Below are positions 1 through 7,037 of a DNA stretch of 64,000 nt, piece by piece. Made by a program: the position numbers and the translations under genes. Positions within the stretch are counted from its first letter, which is position 1, and each line of letters starts with the position of its first letter. A model generated the notes under the pieces. That model had not been told where the DNA came from. It made no database searches and saw only the letters and a program-made list of their open reading frames with translations. The stretch is taken from positions 62,001 through 126,000 of the forward strand of contig CAYSMK010000001.1 in assembly GCA_964432205.1 (NCBI GenBank), in the 5' to 3' direction. Source of the DNA: Geomobilibacter sp964432205 (GTDB lineage: Bacteria; Desulfobacterota; Desulfuromonadia; Geobacterales; DSM-12255).

Positions 1-232
1 GAGGGATTTTCTTGCGGACACGTCGTTTGTTTATGGTTCTTGCATATGCTTGAGTATTACGCTTTTATTGTGCTACAGTTACAAACACGCACAAAAAACA
101 TAGTTTTATCAAGACGGCATTAAATGGACTAACGCTAATTCTACTTTCCGGATGACACATTTTTCTCGCGTCGCACATGATAGGTGACAGGCTGATTACA
201 GGCATCAGGAAGGCTTGAGAAGGAGGCATCCA

Positions 233-2194
233 ATGGCTCTTGTAAACCCATACATCACCTACCCGAAGGATCGCAAAAAGGTCCATAAGCTCAGGGACAA
301 ATTTGAAGGTGGTCCTGTCGCCGACGAGCAGCTCGACCCTTACGAAAAGACTCTGATCACGGAGTGGATACGCTGCCGCAATCTCGGCATTGATCCGAAC
401 ATGCATTCCGGCATCGTACTCGCCGAAGACGAATACAAAACAGCCCTCGCAAACAGTCGATTCATTTTCGAGAAATCCGAACCGATCCTGAACAAGGTAT
501 CGAACATTCTCTCCGGAGTCCCCGGCATCCTCATACTGACCGATAGCACGGGCACCATCCTCTACATCATCGGCGACCCGTCCGTGCGCCTGCGGGCCGC
601 CGAAAATTCAAGCCTCGTTGTCGGATCCCGCTGGCTCGAATCACTGGCGGGCACGAACGGCATCGGAACCGCCATTGCCCGAAAAGAGGCCGTACACGTT
701 TACTCAAACGAGCACTTTTGCGAAGGTTGGCACCAGTGGTCGTGTGCGGCAACGCCGATCCTGGACCCCTTTACCGAGGAAATCCTCGGGGTCGTCGACT
801 TCACGACCTTTGACAAGGACTACCGGGAGGACGCGGTCGGGCTCACCTATTCACTTTCCGGACACATCAAGGCCGAACTGCGGCTGCAGTTGGAACTTGA
901 ACGGATGCAGTTGATCCATGGCTACTCCGACTATTCATCGAAGTACCCCTCTGATGGGATCATCGTTCTGGACAGAATGGGGCGTGTCGTCAGAAACAGT
1001 CCGGGGATTGTTCCCAGCGAATGCGATCTATACCTGAGATGCGAGAGCGACAAGGAGCCACCCAAGAAGGTAAAACAGATTTATCTGCCCGGTACGGAAA
1101 CGGAAATCGGCTCCTTGTTGGTAGTTCGGGGCAGGAGTTCCACCTTCACCTCGTTGCCGTCCGGTTCAGCCCGGATCAATTGTGTTGAAACGTTCGGTGA
1201 GTTCATAACCGCCAACGAGAACCTCAAGCAGATCATGGAGCGGGTCAAGAAAGTCATCCCCTCGGAAATCAACGTGCTCCTGATCGGAGAGACGGGAACC
1301 GGCAAGGAGATCGTCGCCAACTACATTCACACGCACAGCAAGCGTCACTCGGGGCCTTTCGTGGCGGTCAACTGCGGAGCGATCAGCAAGGAACTCTTCG
1401 AGAGCAAGTTTTTCGGCTATGAGCGCGGTGCCTTCACGGGGGCCGATCCCAGGGGGAGGAAGGGGCTTTTCGAGTGCGCCAACGGAGGAACGCTCTTTCT
1501 CGACGAGGTCGGAGAGATGCCTTTGGACATCCAGGCTGCCCTCTTGCGGGTACTGGAGACGGGTCGCTTCAACCAGGTGGGCTCTGACAAGGAGATTTCC
1601 ACAAACTGCAGGATCATCGCGGCAACAAACCGCTCCCTGTCCGAAGAGATCATGCGGGGAACCTTCAGGGCTGACCTCTATTTCAGGCTCGGTGTCGCAA
1701 AGTTCGATATCCCACCCCTGAGAGAACGGCCCGAGGATATCCCGGTGCTCATTCAACGCACCATGGAGTCGTTGTGCCGGAAGCACAGCGTGAAGCCATC
1801 GGCCATCACGCCGGAGGCGATGGAACTCCTTACCGGGTACAGCTGGCCGGGCAACGGGCGCGAAGTCAGGAACGTCATCGAGTCGGCGATGATTTGCGGT
1901 GGGGATACCATTTCCGATCAGGACCTGCCGATTAACATCAAACATTCTCAAAAGCAGCCTTCGGAGACGCTCCCGCGAACGGACAAGGACCAGTCCGCAG
2001 CACCTGGCAACAGTTCAGGTTCCGTCGACTACCGGATCAATGCCAACATTTCGCAACGCGAAGTCCATCTGATCACAACCACGCTGGAGAAATACAAGGA
2101 CATTGCCCACGCCTGTGAAGCGCTCGGGGTATCCAGAGCAACGTTCTACAGGAAATGCAAGGCCCATGGAATTAGTCCGGGCGACTATGTATAG
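233..2194 (+). CDS. Sigma-54-dependent activator of the AcoR/AcxR type, copy 1
   Basis: A 653-residue enhancer-binding protein that should activate sigma-54 RNA polymerase at the acetone operon. An N-terminal GAF-like sensor (about residues 85-220, with the NGIGTA motif) is followed by the AAA+ domain with Walker A GETGTGKE near residue 351, the sigma-54 contact motif GAFTGA near 398 and Walker B LFLDE near 420. A Fis-type helix-turn-helix closes the protein (about 610-650, LGVSRATFYRK). I chose the ATG at 233 because GGAGG lies six bases before it and because the second copy at 12301 has the same context. AcxR of Xanthobacter is the family precedent; the inducer is unknown. The central domain is almost identical in DNA to the copy at 12301. 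Confidence 0.93.
   Translation: MALVNPYITYPKDRKKVHKLRDKFEGGPVADEQLDPYEKTLITEWIRCRNLGIDPNMHSGIVLAEDEYKTALANSRFIFEKSEPILNKVSNILSGVPGILILTDSTGTILYIIGDPSVRLRAAENSSLVVGSRWLESLAGTNGIGTAIARKEAVHVYSNEHFCEGWHQWSCAATPILDPFTEEILGVVDFTTFDKDYREDAVGLTYSLSGHIKAELRLQLELERMQLIHGYSDYSSKYPSDGIIVLDRMGRVVRNSPGIVPSECDLYLRCESDKEPPKKVKQIYLPGTETEIGSLLVVRGRSSTFTSLPSGSARINCVETFGEFITANENLKQIMERVKKVIPSEINVLLIGETGTGKEIVANYIHTHSKRHSGPFVAVNCGAISKELFESKFFGYERGAFTGADPRGRKGLFECANGGTLFLDEVGEMPLDIQAALLRVLETGRFNQVGSDKEISTNCRIIAATNRSLSEEIMRGTFRADLYFRLGVAKFDIPPLRERPEDIPVLIQRTMESLCRKHSVKPSAITPEAMELLTGYSWPGNGREVRNVIESAMICGGDTISDQDLPINIKHSQKQPSETLPRTDKDQSAAPGNSSGSVDYRINANISQREVHLITTTLEKYKDIAHACEALGVSRATFYRKCKAHGISPGDYV
1355..1704 (+). 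repeat. 350-bp tract identical to 13423-13772
   Basis: Reading the two activator genes side by side, every base from 1355 to 1704 equals the base 12068 positions further on. The tract begins after a G/T difference at 1354/13422 and ends at a C/T difference at 1705/13773. It covers the core of the AAA+ domain including GAFTGA and Walker B. Outside it the genes differ at many synonymous and non-synonymous sites, which points to gene conversion rather than recent whole-gene duplication. Confidence 0.93.
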
Positions 2195-2316
2195 GCCTAA
2201 ACTCGTATTACAGGCTCTCGGACCGACGTTACGCTGCAGGTATGCCCGGGAATAAGGCAGCCTGAAGACTACCTGGCCGTACCAGAAATAGTCCTGAAAT
2301 CGCCTCATCCGCTCGA

Positions 2317-2727
2317 CTACTGCACATCCCCCACCTGACAGAGTTCGGTCAAAATCCCCTGGCTGCTCTCGGGATGGATAAAGGCAACCCTCGCCCCGTG
2401 GGCGCCATGGCGGGGAGTGCTGTCGATCATCCTCGTGCCGCCTTCTTCGAGTTTTCTGATGGCAGCCTCAATATCCTCCACCTCGTAGGCGATGTGATGG
2501 ATTCCCGGCCCGTTTTCCAGCAGGAATTCGGCAAGAAAACCCGTTTCGGCCATGGGCTCCAGGAGCTCGATCTTCGACTCGCCGATCTGGAAAAATGCGA
2601 CCCTGACCTGATACCCGGCGACCTCCTCTACCCCTTTGAAGGTCATACAAAGATTGAACGCATAGTAAGGGATCGCCTCATTCAGATTGTGTACGGCAAC
2701 GCCTATGTGATTGATCTTTTTCAGCAT
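2317..2727 (-). CDS. mce: Methylmalonyl-CoA epimerase-like VOC protein
   Basis: A 136-residue vicinal-oxygen-chelate protein, the usual size for methylmalonyl-CoA epimerase, which interconverts the R and S forms of methylmalonyl-CoA. The start MLKKINHIGVAV carries the first metal His; EPMAE, GPGIHHIAYEV and a C-terminal HPE... segment match the family. The ATG at 2727 is preferred over one six codons upstream because GGGAGAGAG precedes it. It lies last on the minus strand after adk, but a good terminator separates them, so it is probably a separate unit. Its link to acetone use is not obvious; it would serve propionate or succinyl-CoA metabolism. Another VOC activity cannot be excluded. Confidence 0.85.
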   Translation of the reverse strand: MLKKINHIGVAVHNLNEAIPYYAFNLCMTFKGVEEVAGYQVRVAFFQIGESKIELLEPMAETGFLAEFLLENGPGIHHIAYEVEDIEAAIRKLEEGGTRMIDSTPRHGAHGARVAFIHPESSQGILTELCQVGDVQ

Positions 2728-2770
2728 ATCTCTCTCCCCCAGCAATGAGGCCCGTGAAAACTCCGACCAG

Positions 2771-2801
2771 AAAAGCGGGGCAGGTCCGTCGACCCGCCCC
2801 G
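2771..2801 (-). terminator. Rho-independent terminator after adk
   Basis: On the minus strand an 11-bp GC stem (CGGGGCGGGTC pairing with GACCTGCCCCG, one G-T pair) with a 4-base loop is followed by CTTTTC. It lies 40 bp after the adk stop codon and probably ends the acetone operon transcript. Confidence 0.75.
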
Positions 2802-2840
2802 AACCACAAAAAGGAGTACTACTCGGACCGACAGATGACC

Positions 2841-3515
2841 CTACACCTTTGTTTCTAACCCGAGTGTAGAGAGAAGCTTTCGCTGAATGTCATCGATCGA
2901 GCCGCTGCCACTGATGGTTCTGAGCAGAGACTCTTGTGCATAGTACGCTGCAAGCGGTGCAGTTTGCAGTTCGTAGACCTCCAGGCGATTACGCATGGTC
3001 TCTTCTTTGTCGTCGTCACGCTGATAGAGTTCCCCGCCGCAGCCGTCACAGCTGTCGCCTGCCTCTGAAGGATCAAACACCTTGTGGAACCCCCTTCCGC
3101 AACCACGGCAGGTGAGACGGCCGGTGATCCTTGCCAACAGCTCTTCTCTGTCGACTTCTACGGAAATGACATGATCGATCTCTTTACCACGAACCCGCAG
3201 CAACTTCCTCAGTTCATCGGCCTGAGGTATTGTCCGGGGGAAACCGTCAAGTATGAAACCTTTCTCGCAATCTGATCGGGCTAGCCGTTCCTCGACAATG
3301 CCAATCACAATCTCATCAGACACCAGGCTCCCCGTATCCATCAATTCTTTGGCCTTGATTCCCAGCGGGGTCTGATCTTTAACCGCGGTTCGAAGAATTT
3401 CACCCGTTGATATCTGGGGAATATTGAAGCGGGATGTCAGCATCTTTGCCTGGGTCCCTTTACCGGCACCGGGAGGTCCGAGTAGCACCAGATTTAATCT
3501 GCTCTCTTTGGTCAT
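2841..3515 (-). CDS. adk: Adenylate kinase with zinc LID
   Basis: A 224-residue adenylate kinase (ATP + AMP to 2 ADP). The P-loop GPPGAGKGTQ, the AMP-binding STGEILR and FILDGFPRT motifs are all present. The LID carries CRGC and CDGC pairs, four cysteines that would bind zinc. The ATG at 3515 is favoured because GGGAG lies six bases before it; an ATG six codons upstream has poor spacing. It is the last gene of the acetone operon, 91 bp after the OB-fold gene. Acetone carboxylases hydrolyse ATP to AMP, so an operon-borne adenylate kinase has a clear role in recycling AMP. Whether the genome also has an adk at the usual ribosomal-protein locus cannot be seen here. Confidence 0.95.
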   Translation of the reverse strand: MTKESRLNLVLLGPPGAGKGTQAKMLTSRFNIPQISTGEILRTAVKDQTPLGIKAKELMDTGSLVSDEIVIGIVEERLARSDCEKGFILDGFPRTIPQADELRKLLRVRGKEIDHVISVEVDREELLARITGRLTCRGCGRGFHKVFDPSEAGDSCDGCGGELYQRDDDKEETMRNRLEVYELQTAPLAAYYAQESLLRTISGSGSIDDIQRKLLSTLGLETKV

Positions 3516-3606
3516 TGTCTTCTCCCTTTTCATTCCTCGCAGAGGAAATCAATTCCCCAATACTATCAACGTAGGTCGGGCAAGACAGAGCGTGCCCAAC
3601 GGAAGG

Positions 3607-3828
3607 CTAGCCAAGCGTATAGATTGGATTTCCCCTTGCATCGTCTCTTATAAAGGCAACCTCCATGCCAATCGAGATATCCGTTTTAGCCGTATATCCT
3701 TCGATTCGAGCCATCCTTTTCATGCTGTTTTCTTCAACCACCGCCAATACGTACGGGGTCATATCCTGAAAGGCCTCAGTGCCGCAACGTACAACGGAAT
3801 AGGTATGAATGGTGCCTCGCCTTTCCAT
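3607..3828 (-). CDS. OB-fold-only DUF35-like thiolase partner
   Basis: A 73-residue protein that resembles the C-terminal OB-fold half of DUF35 proteins (GTIHTYSVVR, PYVLAVVE, IGMEVAFI). DUF35 proteins usually pair with SCP-x-type thiolases and carry an N-terminal zinc ribbon; no CxxC pair exists here. The ATG at 3828 has GGGAGG six to seven bases upstream and overlaps neither neighbour; it starts 4 bp after the thiolase stop. A longer form from 3858 would overlap the thiolase. The position and fold suggest a docking subunit that channels acetoacetyl-CoA. The family call rests on weak similarity in a short protein. Confidence 0.7.
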   Translation of the reverse strand: MERRGTIHTYSVVRCGTEAFQDMTPYVLAVVEENSMKRMARIEGYTAKTDISIGMEVAFIRDDARGNPIYTLG

Positions 3829-3832
3829 CTTT

Positions 3833-4996
3833 CTACCTCCCTCGAAATATACTGACAACGCAGGTGGCTGCAGTGCCTCCGATGTTGTGTGTCAGGCCGA
3901 TATCAGCCCGCTTCAACTGCCGGGCTCCACCCTCCCCCCGCAATTGGGTGACTACTTCGTATATCTGACCCAGACCTGTTGCCCCTACCGGGTGTCCCTT
4001 AGCCTTCAGGCCGCCACTGACGTTGATAGGAATACGACCAGTGGCAGCAGTTTTCCCTTCTGCAACGGCACGTCCCCCTTGTCCCTTGGCAAAGAAGCCC
4101 AAGTCCTCGCCATTGATTATCTGCGTAATGGTGAAACAGTCATGCACCTCGGCCAGATCTATCTGCGAGGGAGTGACGCCCGCCATGGCATAGGCCTGTT
4201 GCGCGGCACGCACGGTAGCCGCAAAGGTTGTCATGCTGTCTCTGGATGACAGGGCCAGCGTGTCACCTGCCTGACCGCAGCCGACTACCTCCACCAGGCG
4301 CTTCAGACAAAACGTAGTTGCCACGTCGGTTGCCGCCAGTACTACAAAGGCGGCACCGTCCGAGACCAGGGAACAGTCGTAAATTGTCAAGGGATCGGCG
4401 ATCGGCAGGCCGTTCTTCACCTGCTCCACGGTAATCCGCTTCTGCATCTGGGCATCAGGATTCAGCAGGGCATTCTCGTGATTCTGCACCGCACACATGG
4501 CCATCTCATCCCGCACATTGCCGTATTCGTGGAAATACCGCTTGGCAATCATGGCAAAGAGGGAAGGAAAAGTGGCACCTACTCCGGCCTCCAGATCAAA
4601 GTCAGAAGCGCCGGCAAGGCCAGCGGTGACTGCCTCGGTTGACTGATGGGTCATCTTTTCCACGCCACCGACCAGCACGACGTCATACATGCCCGACGCA
4701 ACGGCGCCCAGCGCCTGCCTGAAAGCCAGACTGCCCGAAGCACACGCCCCTTCAATCCGGATCGTCGGGATATTCCCCAGCCCCAGCACTTCGGCAGCCA
4801 GTGGCCCCATGTGCCCTTGGCCGGAAAAAGGTTGCGCGCTGAAATTGCTCATGAAGAGCGCTTCAACATGCTCTCTCTCTATTCCTGCATCAGCGATGGC
4901 CTTTGCTCCCGCCTCCAGGATCAAATCTTTAAGCGACGTTTCCGGAAATCTGCCGAACCTGGTTTCACCTATGCCAACGACGGATACACTACGCAT
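3833..4996 (-). CDS. Thiolase (acetyl-CoA acetyltransferase, SCP-x type)
   Basis: A 387-residue thiolase that would cleave acetoacetyl-CoA with CoA to two acetyl-CoA. The nucleophilic cysteine sits in EGACASGS, the HDCFT motif and the KGHPVGATG catalytic histidine region follow, and the chain ends with HNIGG and no classical CxGGG. This places it with the archaeal/SCP-x thiolases rather than with biosynthetic PhaA-type enzymes. The start has GGAGGAG upstream. It lies between the CoA-transferase genes and the OB-fold gene in the acetone operon. Acyl specificity beyond acetoacetyl-CoA is inferred from context. Confidence 0.92.
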   Translation of the reverse strand: MRSVSVVGIGETRFGRFPETSLKDLILEAGAKAIADAGIEREHVEALFMSNFSAQPFSGQGHMGPLAAEVLGLGNIPTIRIEGACASGSLAFRQALGAVASGMYDVVLVGGVEKMTHQSTEAVTAGLAGASDFDLEAGVGATFPSLFAMIAKRYFHEYGNVRDEMAMCAVQNHENALLNPDAQMQKRITVEQVKNGLPIADPLTIYDCSLVSDGAAFVVLAATDVATTFCLKRLVEVVGCGQAGDTLALSSRDSMTTFAATVRAAQQAYAMAGVTPSQIDLAEVHDCFTITQIINGEDLGFFAKGQGGRAVAEGKTAATGRIPINVSGGLKAKGHPVGATGLGQIYEVVTQLRGEGGARQLKRADIGLTHNIGGTAATCVVSIFRGR

Positions 4997-5030
4997 TACT
5001 CACCTCTCCTCCGGTTTCCTGATCCATGGG

Positions 5031-5690
5031 TTACTGCACGTCAATCGTCTTCAGCAGCGGATCAATGCTCAGTGTCGGTTCGGTTACCAGTTGCACATCT
5101 TCGACCGAATACCCCGGAGCGATTTCCTTCAACACCAGGCCGGTCGTGGTGACATCAATGACCGCCCTGTCAGTGATAATGCGATTCACGACCCCTTTAC
5201 CCGTCAGCGGCAGGGAGCAACTGTTCACGATTTTGGGCTGACCACCCTTGCTGCAATGCTCCATGATTACTACGACCCGTTGCGCCCCATGGACCAGATC
5301 CATGGCGCCACCCGGCCCTTTCACCATCTTGCCCGGTACCACCCAGTTGGCCAGGTCTCCAGCCACTGACACTTCCATGCCACCCAGGATGGAGAGATCT
5401 ATATGACCGCCACGGATCATGGCAAATGATTCGGCGCTGGAAAACAGACTGGCGCCCGGAATCATCGTGATCGTCTCTTTCCCGGCATTTATCAGTTCCG
5501 GGTCAACTTCTGCGGCCGTCGGATAGGGGCCTATCCCGAGCAAGCCGTTTTCGGACTGCAAGACCACGTGCCTGTCTTCGGGGATGTAGTTGGCCACCAG
5601 CGTCGGAATCCCGATCCCCAGGTTCACGTAGAAGCCGCTTTCGATTTCCAGCGCGGCACGTTGCGCAATCTGTTCTCGTGTCAAAGACAT
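5031..5690 (-). CDS. scoB: 3-oxoacid CoA-transferase subunit B
   Basis: A 219-residue class I CoA-transferase B subunit. The catalytic glutamate is in the SENGLLGIGP motif, which forms the glutamyl-CoA thioester in this family, and GGHIDLSILGGMEV follows. With the A subunit it should activate acetoacetate from acetone carboxylase by taking CoA from succinyl-CoA or acetyl-CoA. The start follows GGGAG and lies 14 bp after the A subunit gene. The CoA donor cannot be read from the sequence. Confidence 0.94.
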   Translation of the reverse strand: MSLTREQIAQRAALEIESGFYVNLGIGIPTLVANYIPEDRHVVLQSENGLLGIGPYPTAAEVDPELINAGKETITMIPGASLFSSAESFAMIRGGHIDLSILGGMEVSVAGDLANWVVPGKMVKGPGGAMDLVHGAQRVVVIMEHCSKGGQPKIVNSCSLPLTGKGVVNRIITDRAVIDVTTTGLVLKEIAPGYSVEDVQLVTEPTLSIDPLLKTIDVQ

Positions 5691-5704
5691 ACTCTGCTCC
5701 CTCC

Positions 5705-6394
5705 TCAGGACCGAACTGTTCTCCGCTCGATTCTCTTTTCATGACCGGCACACGGGATGACCCGCTGCACATATACCCCGGGGGTATGAATAAAGTTGGG
5801 ATCGAGCACCCCCACCTCAAGCAACTCCTCCACCTCGGCAACCGTAACCTTGCCGGCTGCCGCCATCACCGGATTGAAATTGCACGAGGTCTTGTTGAAG
5901 ATGAGATTTCCGGCCGCATCCCCCTTCCAGGCCTTGACGAAAGAGAAGTCGGCGGTCAGGCCGGTCTCCAGCAGATAGGCCTTGCCACCGAAAGTCCGCA
6001 CTTCTTTACCCTCTGCCAGCTGGGTCCCTACACCGGCAGGGGTGAAAAATGCCGGGATACCGGCACCGCCGGCCCTGATCCGCTCGGCAAGCGTCCCCTG
6101 GGGAACGAACTCAAGCTCAAGTTCGCCGGACAGGAACTGTCGCTCAAACTCCCTGTTTTCACCCACGTATGATGCGACCATCTTCCGTATCTGCCTGGTG
6201 GTCAAAAGGGTGCCGAGCGCGTAGTCGTCGACGCCGCAATTATTGGATATGATCGTCAGGTTCCTGGTTCCCTTCCGCAGCAACCCCTCGATCAGCTTTT
6301 CAGGGATGCCGACGAGCCCGAAACCACCGACCATGATGGTCGCACCGTCTTGAATGTCATTAATGGCTTCATCAATAGAAGTCCGGACTTTCAT
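5705..6394 (-). CDS. scoA: 3-oxoacid CoA-transferase subunit A
   Basis: A 229-residue class I CoA-transferase A subunit with the glycine-rich GATIMVGGFGLVGIPEKLI segment near residue 20 and the LTIISNNCG motif. It pairs with the B subunit just downstream. The ATG at 6394 follows AAGGAGAA. The gene is separated from acxC by 69 bp that hold a strong hairpin, so the carboxylase and the CoA-transferase messages may be produced in different amounts. It lacks the long fused form found in eukaryotic SCOT. Confidence 0.94.
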   Translation of the reverse strand: MKVRTSIDEAINDIQDGATIMVGGFGLVGIPEKLIEGLLRKGTRNLTIISNNCGVDDYALGTLLTTRQIRKMVASYVGENREFERQFLSGELELEFVPQGTLAERIRAGGAGIPAFFTPAGVGTQLAEGKEVRTFGGKAYLLETGLTADFSFVKAWKGDAAGNLIFNKTSCNFNPVMAAAGKVTVAEVEELLEVGVLDPNFIHTPGVYVQRVIPCAGHEKRIERRTVRS

Positions 6395-6431
6395 TCCTGT
6401 TCTCCTTGCGCCAACTTCGGCATCAAATATA

Positions 6432-6455
6432 CGGCCGGGCGTTTTCGCCCGGCCG
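6432..6455 (-). promoter_or_regulatory. Perfect hairpin between acxC and scoA
   Basis: A perfect 10-bp inverted repeat (CGGCCGGGCG) with a TTTT loop lies 8 bp after the acxC stop codon. On the minus strand no T-run follows, so it is not a typical terminator. It more likely protects the 3' end of the acx message or slows read-through. Confidence 0.6.
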
Positions 6456-6463
6456 TTCTCAAG

Positions 6464-6970
6464 CTAACCGGCATGCTCCGGAACCGGCAGGTTGACCCAC
6501 TCCTTGTAGAAGGTCTCAATGTCCGGCTCAAAGTCATGAATCACCGGGTACCAGGGTGTAGGCGCCTCGACATCGTGCATCACACCGCAATCCGGACAGT
6601 AATACTCGCGGTAGACCTGCCAGTTGGTGTCAGGGGCCATGAGCGTCGGATAGACATCGCGCATCGTCTCCTCGTTGTCCCGCACATAAATGGCGGCGTT
6701 GAGTTTCCAGTTTTCACGGTAGTCACCGAACTCGTAGCCACAGTCGCACTTGGTAAGCCACTGCTTGGTTTTGGCCGACTGGGCAATGTAAAGATGTGGG
6801 CCCAGTGGCAGCACGATCTTGTCTTTCCAGGGTACCTTGGCCTGCAGGACTTCCAGGTAAAGACCGAAGCGTTCATTGTCCTTGGGCATGGACAGCATAC
6901 GCATGGTGGTATCCCAGTCGAGTTTCCCCTCGGTCAGATTGCTGACCTGTTGCTTGGTATAGGTCGACAT
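6464..6970 (-). CDS. acxC: Acetone carboxylase gamma subunit
   Basis: A 168-residue protein, the same length I recall for AcxC of Xanthobacter. The family forms a hetero-hexamer with two alpha, two beta and two gamma chains. Two cysteine pairs, CDCGYEFGD and YYCPDCGVMHD, suit the zinc site of this subunit. The start has AAGGAGATACAGT upstream. It follows acxB by 67 bp and completes the carboxylase set. No close alternative function is apparent. Confidence 0.95.
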   Translation of the reverse strand: MSTYTKQQVSNLTEGKLDWDTTMRMLSMPKDNERFGLYLEVLQAKVPWKDKIVLPLGPHLYIAQSAKTKQWLTKCDCGYEFGDYRENWKLNAAIYVRDNEETMRDVYPTLMAPDTNWQVYREYYCPDCGVMHDVEAPTPWYPVIHDFEPDIETFYKEWVNLPVPEHAG

Positions 6971-7037
6971 ACTGTATCTCCTTGTAGTTGTTCACCACCG
7001 GCCAACCGGCAGGTGATCAATAAGATGGTTATCTTTG

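Noticed and set aside
1..232. Sigma-54 promoter upstream of activator copy 1
   Set aside because: GG and GC near 33-46 have the wrong spacing (eleven bases); no convincing promoter was found.
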